A DNA stretch of 64,000 nt from JALZHR01 sp036388475 (GTDB lineage: Bacteria > Acidobacteriota > Blastocatellia > Pyrinomonadales > Pyrinomonadaceae). Of this stretch, positions 45,472 to 53,582 are shown in pieces. The stretch covers positions 1 to 64,000 of the forward strand of contig DASVRT010000074.1 of assembly GCA_036388475.1 (NCBI GenBank). The letters run 5' to 3'. The notes below the pieces were generated by a model. That model was given only the letters and a program-made list of their open reading frames with translations. It ran no database searches and was not told the DNA's origin. Every line of letters starts with the position of its first letter. Positions within the stretch are counted from its first letter, which is position 1. The position numbers and the translations under genes are program-made.

Positions 45472-46861
45472 CGCTGATACTCTTTGCTAATTCAACATAA
45501 TATTGGGCGGCGGCGCGAACTTTGTTCACCTGCCGCCGCGTTAAAGCCAGATGCCGCCCGTCGGCGCTGCGCATCAGCGCCGGCATTTTTCGTCTTTTTT
45601 CGTCGGAAAGGTCGCCGACTTCATCGAAATCCCGGAGAATACGCGCAAACCACGCCAGCGAACCGCTTTCCAGAGCCAGCAAAACGCGCTCGTGCCGCGA
45701 GCGAATCGCCAGCGAATCCGCCACCGCCGGGTCGACAATCGGCTCCAGCGCGCGATTCACGTCCAGATAATCCATCCGCGCCATACCGACGCCGCGCTGC
45801 TTCGACGGCAGATTCATCTGCGCCGTATTCATCAGCCGGACGGTTTCCAGCGCGCGCCGGACGATTTCGCGAACGTCCGATTTTTCCCGCTCGGTTAGAG
45901 GCTCGTCGAAATCCGGTCCGAACATCGCCTGCTCCAGCTCGTCGCCGACGGTTCTGACCGGCATACTGTCGGGCGCGAAAGTCGGCGGTCCGGCGGCAAT
46001 CCGCGCGTATGCGCTCAACTTTGCGCCGCCCGTTTCCATTTCGACCTCGACGATTCCGTCGCATTCGTCGTCCAGATAGCCGTAACTGATTTGACCGTTG
46101 CCGTCGGCGGTCGGCATTCCCGCATAAATCGCCGAAGGATTTGTCGCTTTCCGAACGCCTAATGGATTTTTTTCTATATTATACGGGTCGACATAACCTT
46201 TCCACGTTCCCTTGTTCGGGTCGTAAACCGCCTCTCTGATATTTTTATCTACTTCCTCATCGCCGCCCGCCGACGGGTCGGGCGGCGGACCGTAGACATA
46301 ACCGCCGGCGGGCGTAAAGCGCAGGCGAATCTCCGGGAAATCTTTCGTCGGTTTTATGTATTGGACAAAGCCGAGCGGGATAAATTTTCCTTCCAGAAAA
46401 TTATTGCAGTTGCCTTTTAGCGGTTGTAATTTGTGATTGTTGAAACGCTCGATGCGCGCTTCTATTTTATCGTTTTCGTCATTCGTGCGGCGAAACGCCT
46501 TGATGTTGGCAACGTGAACGCTCCATTTTAAATCGTTCGGCGACAATCCGGCTTTCGATAAAATATCGGTCGTCAGCGGAACGAGATTGTCGTCGCCGTC
46601 AAAGCGAACCCAGACTTCCAGAAACGGAGCGACGGGACGAATGTTTTTCCTGCTGTCGCGAAAATTAACCTTGCGAGGCGTTTTAGACCTAATCTCGCCC
46701 GTCTTCTTATCGACCAGAAAAGTTTCGGCGGCGACAATCTGCCGGACGCCAATCGGGTCTGTAATTTTCAGCTTGTAATTATCCATCGGCTCTTCGCTCG
46801 AACCGAGCCGGGCGATGGCAAAGGGCGGAAGAATGCGAAGCTCTGCAATTTTTTTTGCCAT
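45464..46861 (-). CDS. N-terminal half of a LodA/GoxA-like quinoprotein oxidase
   Basis: This 465-residue protein begins IAELRILPPFAIARLGSSEE, which matches the start of LodA-like proteins (PAIGIARVGNS). It continues with KWSVHVANIKAF, LRFTPAGGYVYGPP, YLDDECDGIVEVEM and AAGPPTFAPDSMPV, corresponding to the LodA N-terminal domain. Intact LodA has over 700 residues in one chain; here the chain stops and the next gene supplies the rest. The C-terminal 150 residues, helical and ending in AAQYYVELAKSISDE, are additional. It has a strong binding site (ggaggttaaaatATG), has no signal peptide, and starts 3 bp after the ferritin-like gene. Confidence 0.72.
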   Translation of the reverse strand: MAKKIAELRILPPFAIARLGSSEEPMDNYKLKITDPIGVRQIVAAETFLVDKKTGEIRSKTPRKVNFRDSRKNIRPVAPFLEVWVRFDGDDNLVPLTTDILSKAGLSPNDLKWSVHVANIKAFRRTNDENDKIEARIERFNNHKLQPLKGNCNNFLEGKFIPLGFVQYIKPTKDFPEIRLRFTPAGGYVYGPPPDPSAGGDEEVDKNIREAVYDPNKGTWKGYVDPYNIEKNPLGVRKATNPSAIYAGMPTADGNGQISYGYLDDECDGIVEVEMETGGAKLSAYARIAAGPPTFAPDSMPVRTVGDELEQAMFGPDFDEPLTEREKSDVREIVRRALETVRLMNTAQMNLPSKQRGVGMARMDYLDVNRALEPIVDPAVADSLAIRSRHERVLLALESGSLAWFARILRDFDEVGDLSDEKRRKMPALMRSADGRHLALTRRQVNKVRAAAQYYVELAKSISDE

Positions 46862-46864
46862 ATT

Positions 46865-48304
46865 TTAACCTCCGATTAAAGTCTCGACCTGCGCCAGCGC
46901 GCTTTCGTTTGCCGATTGCAAACCTTTTAAATAGCTTTCGTATTGACCGCCTTTAGTGTCGCCGAGCAGCTTTTCGATATATTGCTCGGACGCGAGCAGT
47001 AAATCGCGGTGCATCCGCCAGCGGTCGGCGCTGCGCGCGGCGAGCGCGAGCGAATACGGCATCTCGAACGGAGGTCCGGCGAGAAGTTCGCCGCCGCCGG
47101 TATGCATCGGCAGCTGCATTAAAATTTCGGTAATCGAGCGAAGATTATACATTTCGCCGAACGCCCACGAAACCAGCAAACCGCGCGGCGTTCGCCCCGC
47201 AGCTTTCAGCGGAGCTTCTATCTGAAACGAATGCATCAGATACATCAGCAGCATACGATAGCGCAGGTTCAGGAGTCCTGCCCACGTATTGGCGACCGGA
47301 TTGCTGATATATCTGTCGGGCGGCGCGTCGGAATCGGTCGTCGGATTTCTGGCGACGTCGAGCGACGGCTTCCAGCCGTTTTCATCGGGAAACTCGCGGT
47401 AGATTTCCAGAAATTTTCCGAAGTGCGAAGCGCCCAGCGCGCCGATAGTCGAGCCTTCGCCCTGTTTGGCGATTAATTCGATGGCGTTGATTGCCGATTT
47501 GCGGTCGTTTGCCGTTTCAATCAAAATATCGCTGTAGCCGAGTCCCCATTCGCTCGGATTGACCTGAAAGCGCAGCGAGCCGGATTGAATGTCCGACGAA
47601 GCGATAAACGAAGGCGGCGCGGGCTGCGGGTCTTTTTCCTGGACCGGCGGCTGAAACAGCGCGAGTATCGCGGCGTAAAGGATTCCGACGCGGTTGACCT
47701 GCGTTTTCTGGATGCCGCCGCTTACATATTTCTGAATCTCTTCGATTTCTTTCGTCAGTCCGAGTCTTTCGATAGTTTCCGCGTCGGGCATTTCGGCTAA
47801 AACGTATTTGCCCAGAGATTTCTTGGTCAAAGGCTCCAGTTCAAACGGAAACGGATACAAATCTTTGGGAATCGGGTAATCTTCGCGCTCGAACGAAAGC
47901 GGACCGCCGATTAAGGTCAGCATATTTTCGACCGTCACGAGATGTCCCATTTCCTCGCGCGCGATTTCGAGAATTTTCGCTTTCCATTCCTGCGTCAATT
48001 GCCGGTGCCGCGGGTCGGTCAGATGCTGCCCGCCGAGCGAATAACCGGCATACAGATACTGCACCATCAAAGCGTGCTCGACTTCCGCGCCGACGTGCAT
48101 CAGGTATATCGCGCGGTCGCGCGGCGCGGTAAATATATCGAGACTCGCCTGCTGCTCGACCGGATGCTCGGAAACCGTCTCCAGCGCCGTCAAAGGCACA
48201 GCCGCCGGAGCTTCGTCGGCTAAAAAACCGGCTCTCCGGGAAACGGGCGCCGCCGCGGAATCGGTTTCCGTCCACAATAAATGTTTGGTTAATCTTGTTG
48301 CCAC
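46865..48304 (-). CDS. ferritin-like domain protein (VioB/RebD-type N-terminal domain)
   Basis: This 479-residue protein starts at GTG 48304, which has gaggaaaatt just upstream. The first half carries a ferritin-like four-helix domain of the type found in iminophenyl-pyruvate dimer synthases. Ligand-bearing helices read HVGAEVEHALMVQYLYAGYS and ILEIAREEMGHLVTVENMLT, with the Glu and His residues expected to bind iron. The second half is unassigned. RebD, StaD and VioB couple oxidised tryptophan imines, but the catalase-like remainder of those enzymes is not evident here. Next to a putative amino-acid oxidase it might deal with an imine or peroxide product, as an inference. Confidence 0.75.
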   Translation of the reverse strand: MATRLTKHLLWTETDSAAAPVSRRAGFLADEAPAAVPLTALETVSEHPVEQQASLDIFTAPRDRAIYLMHVGAEVEHALMVQYLYAGYSLGGQHLTDPRHRQLTQEWKAKILEIAREEMGHLVTVENMLTLIGGPLSFEREDYPIPKDLYPFPFELEPLTKKSLGKYVLAEMPDAETIERLGLTKEIEEIQKYVSGGIQKTQVNRVGILYAAILALFQPPVQEKDPQPAPPSFIASSDIQSGSLRFQVNPSEWGLGYSDILIETANDRKSAINAIELIAKQGEGSTIGALGASHFGKFLEIYREFPDENGWKPSLDVARNPTTDSDAPPDRYISNPVANTWAGLLNLRYRMLLMYLMHSFQIEAPLKAAGRTPRGLLVSWAFGEMYNLRSITEILMQLPMHTGGGELLAGPPFEMPYSLALAARSADRWRMHRDLLLASEQYIEKLLGDTKGGQYESYLKGLQSANESALAQVETLIGG

Positions 48305-48345
48305 AATTTTCCTCGGATGATTCCCGCTGAAGGGTTTTCTTAAAT

Positions 48346-48387
48346 AAAAAAGCCGAAAATCCTTTTCAAGGATAACCGGCTTTTTTT
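48346..48387. terminator. hairpin upstream of the quinoprotein cluster
   Basis: aaaaaagccg (48346-48355) and cggctttttt (48377-48386) pair, with aatcctt/aaggat continuing the stem inside. The A- and T-runs suit termination on both strands. On the minus strand it lies just before the ferritin-like gene and overlaps the end of the small frame at 48366-48527, so it could act as an attenuator. Confidence 0.8.
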
Positions 48388-48527
48388 AATATTTTATTGT
48401 CCGTAATTTCGATTTGCGCTGTCAAAATCCGCGCCCCCGTTCCGGCTTCGGAAAAATAATCGCCGCCGGACTCCGCCGGAGCCGGCGAATCCCGATATTT
48501 TAATAAACTGTATGGGCGTTTCGACAT
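48366..48527 (-). CDS. possible 53-residue peptide
   Basis: The frame from ATG 48527 encodes 53 residues starting MSKRPYSLLKYRDSPAPAES and ending ILKKAGYP. Codon choice in the middle resembles that of real genes nearby. The binding site is weak (agg 14 bp upstream). It lies ahead of the quinoprotein cluster on the same strand, and its stop is inside a terminator-like hairpin, as in leader peptides or precursor peptides of radical SAM enzymes. It has no Cys. It may equally be a chance frame. Confidence 0.3.
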   Translation of the reverse strand: MSKRPYSLLKYRDSPAPAESGGDYFSEAGTGARILTAQIEITDNKILKKAGYP

Positions 48528-48768
48528 AACGGTAGATACCTGAGGCATTAAATTTTACAATTCAAGCCGTTTACTTTTCTCTTTTTCGTATGCTTATCTT
48601 TTACCGGAAACGCTCTTTAATTTTCCCCGTCGGAACATTTTCGGTAAAGTTCTTATGTCGTCGGTTGATAGAAACTAGCACAGGTTAATTTTAACTGTCA
48701 ATATTTTTTTAATGGCGCGACGGGCGGAAAATGATTTTTCCGGCTCGGCGTTAAGCGAAGTGAAAACA

Positions 48769-48820
48769 GAAAAAATGAAAAGGCTCGGGATACCTGCAAT
48801 CCCGAGCCTTTTCATTTTTC
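48769..48820. terminator. long hairpin with aggctcggga core
   Basis: The arm 48769-48790 (gaaaaaatgaaaaggctcgg and two more bases) pairs with 48800-48819, then T-rich sequence. No gene ends directly before it on the plus strand, so it is either the terminator of a lost gene or a member of the spacer hairpins. A textbook ribosome binding site (aaaggagtaag) and ATG follow at 48838 without a convincing gene. Confidence 0.7.
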
Positions 48821-49090
48821 CAAAGGAGTAAGAGAATATGAATCAAAGAATCGTTGTCAACCTTCGCTGCTGTATGAAAGACTTATTCGCGATTAGTTTC
48901 CAGAAACGAATGAAAACAATTTTTTGCCGAAATTTATCGTCAAATTACCAAAGTCCGATATTGCTTCACATCACAGACTGCCGACTGCCATATGATAGTA
49001 TGTTTTATTGCTTTGTCATACGTTTTATGGTCAGTTGTTTGCTTTGACGATTATAAATTCAGACGGATAAGGGACGGCGGAATTATTTTG

Positions 49091-50233
49091 ATGAATTCGG
49101 AAATTTTAATCATCGGCGGCGGCGTTATCGGCTTGGCGCTGGCACGCCGGCTGAAAAAATCGGGCGGCGGCAAAATCACGATTCTCGAACGCGGAAAAGC
49201 CGGGCGCGAAGCTTCTTTTGCCGCCGCCGGGATGCTCGCGCCGCAGGCGGAAACCGATAAGCTCGACGATTTTTTTTATTTTTGTAATGAATCAAACAAA
49301 CTTTACCCGCAGTTTGCCGCAGAATTGCTTGATGAAACCGGCATAGATATTGAACTTGACCGCGCGGGCACGCTTTATCTGGCGTTTTCCGATGAAGACG
49401 TGCGGGAAATCAACCGCCGCTACGTCTGGCAGAAAGGCGCCGGCTTGGCGATTGAATATCTGACGGCGGAAGAAATTCGCCGCAACGAGCCGTTTGTTTC
49501 GCCCGACGTGCGCGAAGGCTTGTTTTTTCCGAACGACCGGCAGGTGGAAAATCGCAAGCTGCTTCTGGCTTTACAAAAATTTGCCGCGCTTAACGCGATT
49601 CAAATCGTCGAAAACGCCGAAGTTAAAAACTTAATCGTCCAAAACGGCAAAGCGACGGGCGCGGAAACCGGAAACGGAGTTTTTTCGGCGCAGACGATTA
49701 TTTTAACGACCGGCGCCTGGACGTCGCTCGTCAAAGTAAACGATTTTGATTTGCCGCTTAAAGTCCGACCGATTCGCGGACAAATGCTGAGCTTTCAAGC
49801 AGCGAAACGTTTTTTCCGACACGTCGTTTACAGCCCGCGCGGTTACATCGTGCCGCGTCTGGACGGGCGCATTTTGACGGGCGCGACCGTCGAAGACGTC
49901 GGCTTCGACAAAAGCGTCACCGAAGCGGCAATCGACTTTTTGCTCGAACACGCTTTGGAAATCGCGCCGAGCCTTGCTAATTTAGAGATTACCGATAAAT
50001 GGTCCGGCTTGCGCCCGTTTGCGGCGCACGCGCTGCCCGTTTTGGGCGCGGTGCCCGGAGCGGAAAATCTTTTTGCGGCGACGGCGCATTACCGGAACGG
50101 CATTTTGCTTGCCCCGCTGACGGCGGAAACACTTGCCGGTAAAATACTTAAAGATGTAGAATCGCGTTATTTGCAGATTTTCAGCCCCGTCAGAAATCAG
50201 GAGTCGAGAGTCAGGAGTCAAGAGGTCGGTTGA
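49091..50233 (+). CDS. thiO: glycine oxidase-like FAD enzyme
   Basis: This 380-residue protein starts at ATG 49091 directly before the FAD motif (ILIIGGGVIGLALARRLKKS). An upstream frame reaching 48992 is hydrophobic and unlikely. It has the DadA/ThiO features: REASFAAAGMLAPQAE, IRGQMLSF, GYIVPRLDGRILTGATVEDVG and the C-terminal LFAATAHYRNGILLAPLTAE, the last typical of ThiO. Glycine oxidase makes the imine precursor of the thiazole of thiamine, but no other thi genes are present in the window. The final 12 residues (NQESRVRSQEVG) are encoded by an inverted-repeat arm. Confidence 0.82.
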   Translation: MNSEILIIGGGVIGLALARRLKKSGGGKITILERGKAGREASFAAAGMLAPQAETDKLDDFFYFCNESNKLYPQFAAELLDETGIDIELDRAGTLYLAFSDEDVREINRRYVWQKGAGLAIEYLTAEEIRRNEPFVSPDVREGLFFPNDRQVENRKLLLALQKFAALNAIQIVENAEVKNLIVQNGKATGAETGNGVFSAQTIILTTGAWTSLVKVNDFDLPLKVRPIRGQMLSFQAAKRFFRHVVYSPRGYIVPRLDGRILTGATVEDVGFDKSVTEAAIDFLLEHALEIAPSLANLEITDKWSGLRPFAAHALPVLGAVPGAENLFAATAHYRNGILLAPLTAETLAGKILKDVESRYLQIFSPVRNQESRVRSQEVG

Positions 50234-50268
50234 ATATTTCCTGCTCGCGGCTCTTGACTCCCGACTGT
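50198..50268. repeat. inverted repeat of gagtca words
   Basis: agagtcaggagtcaagag (50207-50224) pairs with ctcttgactcccgactgt (50251-50268) at 16 of 18 positions. A further gagtc word precedes the left arm. The left arm is coding (end of the ThiO-like protein) and the right arm ends 9 bp before the next gene. Confidence 0.8.
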
Positions 50269-50276
50269 AAAGAGCT

Positions 50277-51701
50277 ATGCGTAAGTTTTTAGTTTTAAGC
50301 TTAATTTTTTCATCGCTCACTTTTCCGATTGCCGCGCAGTCGGGGCGCGTCACTGCGGGTCAGCCGTCCGATTCGATTCCCGAAAGCGAAACCACGACGC
50401 CGAAAGCGATGTATGAAGAGGCAAACGCCTATTCAAAAAAGAAATTCGACGAGCTTCAGCAAAAGAAAACTCCCTTCAGCGACGTGCTTTACCAGCAGAT
50501 TCTGCGCGAGCAGAAACAGCTTGCCGCGCGTTACGCCGCCGCCATTCTGGCGCGCCCGAATCCGGCGGGCGACGATTTTTATTATCTCGGAATGCTGCAC
50601 TGGCTGGCGCAGAATTCGGACGGAGCAAACGAAACTTTAAGAAAGTTTTTTGAAACGAAAGACGCCGGCGCGGAAAATCTGCAAGCTTCGCGCTCGGTGA
50701 TGACGGTTCTCGCCGCGCGCCGGAAAAATTTTGACGAAGCCGAAAAGTTTCTGAGCGATTATCTGAAGAACGAACCGTTCAAGCCGCGCGAGCGTTTTAA
50801 TATGGAAAGCGAGCTGGCGGAAAGCTATCGCGCCGCCGGAGATTACGCCAAAGCCGCCGCCCACGGCGAAGAATCATATCGCGCGGCAAAAGCTTTATTG
50901 CAGGACGCTTCGTCGCGGACGCGCGCGCTGACCGAAGTTCTCGAAGCGGCGATGGCGCTCCAGGAAATTTACAGGAAAAGCGGCGATTATAAAAACGCCG
51001 AGGCGACGCTCGGCAATTTGCAGAAAATCGCCGCTTCGGTTAATTCGCCCGCCGTTTATTATTACGCGATTGACCAGTCGATTAAATTTTTTATCGAGAC
51101 GAATCGCAAACCCGCCGCGCTGGAATTTTATAAAGCTGCGCTGAATAAAACCAGAAAAGATTTTTCAAATAAAGCGCTGCAAGATAACGTTCTGCAACGC
51201 TTGACGAAACGCGAAAAACATTACGAGCTGCTCGGCGAAGCCGCGCCGGAGCTTGCCGGAATCGACCTCTGGTTTCCCGCCGCAGAAGCGAAAACGCTCG
51301 CCGCCCTGCGCGGAAAAATCGTTTTGCTGGATTTCTGGGCGACGTGGTGCGGACCGTGCATCGCCGCGTTTCCGAGGCTGACCGAATGGCACGAGACGTA
51401 TCGGAAAGACGGTTTCGTCATTCTCGGTTTAACGCGCTATTACACCGGCGCGGAAGCCACCAAGGCAGACGAGAAAATCCAAGCCGATGCGGTCGCGCGG
51501 ATGAAACAGACGCATCGCGTGCCGTATGATTTCGTGCTTGCCAAAGACGCGCTGAATCATCACAATTACGGCGCGGACGGCATTCCGACCGCCGTGCTGA
51601 TTGACCGCAAAGGCGTGATTCGCTACATTGACAGCGGAACCAGCATCGGCAGAGAAGAAGAATTAGGCAAGATGATTGAAAAACTTTTAGCCGAAAAGTA
51701 G
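50277..51701 (+). CDS. secreted TlpA-like thioredoxin with helical repeat N-terminus
   Basis: This 474-residue protein has a signal peptide (residues 1-20, AAQ). Residues about 40-310 form a helical TPR-like region (AKAAAHGEESYRAAKALLQD, YKNAEATLGNLQKIAASV). The C-terminal 150 residues form a TlpA/ResA thioredoxin fold with the redox motif WCGPC (Cys358 and Cys361) in LLDFWATWCGPCIAAFPRL and the cis-Pro in GADGIPTAVLIDRKG. It would reduce or exchange disulfides in the periplasm, with the helical part binding partners. It starts 44 bp after the ThiO-like gene. No cytochrome-biogenesis genes are nearby. Confidence 0.9.
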   Translation: MRKFLVLSLIFSSLTFPIAAQSGRVTAGQPSDSIPESETTTPKAMYEEANAYSKKKFDELQQKKTPFSDVLYQQILREQKQLAARYAAAILARPNPAGDDFYYLGMLHWLAQNSDGANETLRKFFETKDAGAENLQASRSVMTVLAARRKNFDEAEKFLSDYLKNEPFKPRERFNMESELAESYRAAGDYAKAAAHGEESYRAAKALLQDASSRTRALTEVLEAAMALQEIYRKSGDYKNAEATLGNLQKIAASVNSPAVYYYAIDQSIKFFIETNRKPAALEFYKAALNKTRKDFSNKALQDNVLQRLTKREKHYELLGEAAPELAGIDLWFPAAEAKTLAALRGKIVLLDFWATWCGPCIAAFPRLTEWHETYRKDGFVILGLTRYYTGAEATKADEKIQADAVARMKQTHRVPYDFVLAKDALNHHNYGADGIPTAVLIDRKGVIRYIDSGTSIGREEELGKMIEKLLAEK

Positions 51702-51774
51702 AGTAAACAAAGCGGACGGAAGTTTTTTTCGCTTTGGCTTTGAAAATTTTAAAATGGCTCAAGTAGGAAAAAAA

Positions 51775-52398
51775 ATGAGTAAAACGCAAGACCTGTATGA
51801 CCGCATCGCCGACGTGCAGAATCTGGCAATGAAGATAAACGGCTACCGCGATTCGGTGGCGAAATACCTGCGCTCGCTCGATTTGGACATCAAGCCCGAT
51901 TCGCTCGTGCTCGACGCCGGTTCGGGCACGGGGCTGGTTACTCTTGCGTTATACAGCGCCGGTTATCACCCGAAAAAAACGTTTGCGCTGGATATTTCCT
52001 ACAATTCGCTGACGGTCGCCGAGCAGCAGTTTGACGAGGACAAGGAAGTGACGGCGGAAGACGTCGAAACGGTTCAGGGAAATCTGCTTTCGCTGCCCTT
52101 TCGAGACGAATCTTTCGACGTCGTTTTAACCTGCGGCGCGCTCGAATACGTGCCGCTCGACAACGGCTTGCAGGAACTGGCGCGCGTTTTGAAAAAAGAC
52201 GGAACGCTCGTTCTGATTCCGGTGCGCCCGTCGCTGGTCAGTTCGTTTCTGGAAGTTTTGTATAACTTTAAAACTCATTCGCTCGACGAAGTCCGCGAAA
52301 CTTCCGGTCGCTATTTTGAAATCGTCGGCAATCATAAATTCCCGATTACCGAGCCGATCGGCTGGTCGAAAACGCTGTTTCTTTTGCAGAAGAAGTAA
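51775..52398 (+). CDS. class I SAM-dependent methyltransferase
   Basis: I prefer ATG 51775, which is preceded by taggaaaaaaa, over ATG 51754, which has no binding site. The 207-residue product has motif I VLDAGSGTGLVTLALY, motif II ALDISYNSLTVAEQQF and the post-motif FDVVLTCGALEYVP. It has a methyltransferase-11 core and a short C-terminal beta region. The substrate is unknown. It is soluble. It follows the TlpA-like gene by 73 bp and is followed by a repeat hairpin. Confidence 0.88.
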   Translation: MSKTQDLYDRIADVQNLAMKINGYRDSVAKYLRSLDLDIKPDSLVLDAGSGTGLVTLALYSAGYHPKKTFALDISYNSLTVAEQQFDEDKEVTAEDVETVQGNLLSLPFRDESFDVVLTCGALEYVPLDNGLQELARVLKKDGTLVLIPVRPSLVSSFLEVLYNFKTHSLDEVRETSGRYFEIVGNHKFPITEPIGWSKTLFLLQKK

Positions 52399-52400
52399 AT

Positions 52401-52487
52401 AAAGTGAAAAGGTGAAAAAGTGAAAGAGTGAAAAAGGCGAGTTGAGCAAATCAGCAAAACTTTTTCACCTTTTCGCTTTTTCACTTT
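52401..52487. repeat. inverted repeat of gtgaaaaag words
   Basis: The left arm 52401-52436 (aaagtgaaaaggtgaaaaag and on) pairs with 52460-52487 (ctttttcaccttttcgcttt and on). The left arm has an extra gtgaaa word, indicating slippage. It is the same word family as 1288-1369, about 51 kb away. It lies after the methyltransferase stop and 10 bp before the phosphodiesterase start. Confidence 0.85.
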
Positions 52488-52497
52488 CAATTAATAG

Positions 52498-53292
52498 ATG
52501 CACGCAAACGGAAATAAACCTTTAATCATCGCGCATCGCGGCGCTTCGGCGCTGGCGCCGGAAAACACTCTGGCGGCATTTCAAAAAGCGATTGAAGACG
52601 GCGCGGACGGCATCGAGTTTGACGTGCGAATCGCGAAAGACGGCGTCGCGGTCGTGTTTCACGATTCGACGCTTAAGCGAATCGTCAGAAAAGAAGGTCG
52701 CACGTCGCATTTTACTTCCGAACAGTTGCAGACTCTCGACGTCGGCGCGTGGTTTAACGGTAAAAATCCGGCGCGGGCAAGCGAAAGATTTTCCGGCGAA
52801 ACCGTTCCGACGCTGGAAAATCTTTTCTCGTTTCTGAAAGGCTATAAGGGTCGGCTTTACCTGGAAATGAAAGGCAGTTTAGCGGAAATTTCAGCGCTCG
52901 CCGAAGTCGTGGCAAAAACTATCGGGCAGACGGATTTTCTGCCGCAGACAATCGTCAAAAGCTTTAAGCTCGAAGCGATTGAAAAAGTTAAAACTCTGCT
53001 TCCCGAAATTTACACCGCCGCGCTTTTCGCGCCGAAAATTCTGACGATTTTGCGCAAGCAGTCGCATCTCATCGAACGCGCCAAAGGCTGCCGGGCAAAT
53101 GAGCTTTCGCTGCATTATTCGCTGGCGACGGAAAAGCTCGTGCGCAACGCGACGCGCGAAGGAATGCGGACCGCTATCTGGACGGCTGACCATCCGATTT
53201 GGGTGCGGCGCGCGCTGGAAATCGGGATTCACGCCATAATTACCAACAATCCGGCGCGGCTTCTGGCGAAACGTCAGGAAATTTTGCGGTAA
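52498..53292 (+). CDS. glycerophosphodiester phosphodiesterase
   Basis: This 264-residue enzyme has the GDPD signatures: IIAHRGASALAPENTLAAF with the catalytic His, GADGIEFDVRIAKDG with metal-binding Glu and Asp, and VVFHDSTLKRI with the second His. LYLEMKG supplies a further metal ligand. The family splits glycerophosphodiesters from phospholipid breakdown into glycerol-3-phosphate and an alcohol. There is no signal peptide, so it is cytoplasmic like UgpQ. The start has no strong binding site. Confidence 0.92.
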   Translation: MHANGNKPLIIAHRGASALAPENTLAAFQKAIEDGADGIEFDVRIAKDGVAVVFHDSTLKRIVRKEGRTSHFTSEQLQTLDVGAWFNGKNPARASERFSGETVPTLENLFSFLKGYKGRLYLEMKGSLAEISALAEVVAKTIGQTDFLPQTIVKSFKLEAIEKVKTLLPEIYTAALFAPKILTILRKQSHLIERAKGCRANELSLHYSLATEKLVRNATREGMRTAIWTADHPIWVRRALEIGIHAIITNNPARLLAKRQEILR

Positions 53293-53582
53293 ATTCCCGT
53301 TTGAGATTAGGCGCAATTAACGGTTGCGCGCCGGCGATGATTAATTACTCAAAGGAAATGATTGATTACCGGCGCGCGTTTCTTGATTTCCCTTAGAAAA
53401 CAGCCGTCGATTTACTATGATTAAATAAGATTAACTTAAGATAAATCCTGATTATCAGAAACAATCTCAATCAATCGACGGCTTATTTCCGACGACCGTC
53501 AGCCTGCGCGCCGACGGTTCTTGCCACATTGATTTGCAGGCATTACACTTTTTACTTGTTCGCAATTTTTCTGGAGAATTGA
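53293..53582. other. structured spacer upstream of cystathionine beta-synthase
   Basis: It contains several facing arms: gcgcgccgg (53326-53334) with ccggcgcgc (53369-53377), agccgtcgatt (53402-53412) with aatcgacggct (53473-53483), and accgtc with gacggt near 53515. These could form a structured leader, but I cannot match them to a known riboswitch. A good binding site (ggagaattga) precedes the next gene. Confidence 0.45.

Noticed and set aside
46865..48304. Violacein or rebeccamycin-type biosynthesis cluster
   Set aside because: Only the ferritin-like domain is shared with VioB/RebD. No chromopyrrolate-type partner enzymes are present.
48838..49047. 69-codon frame with an excellent ribosome binding site (aaaggagtaag)
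   Set aside because: The translated sequence is Cys/Phe/Ile-rich with no gene-like codon use and resembles spacer DNA. The site may belong to a lost gene.
53293..53582. Known SAM/SAH riboswitch before cystathionine beta-synthase
   Set aside because: Inverted arms exist but I found no match to the conserved cores I know.
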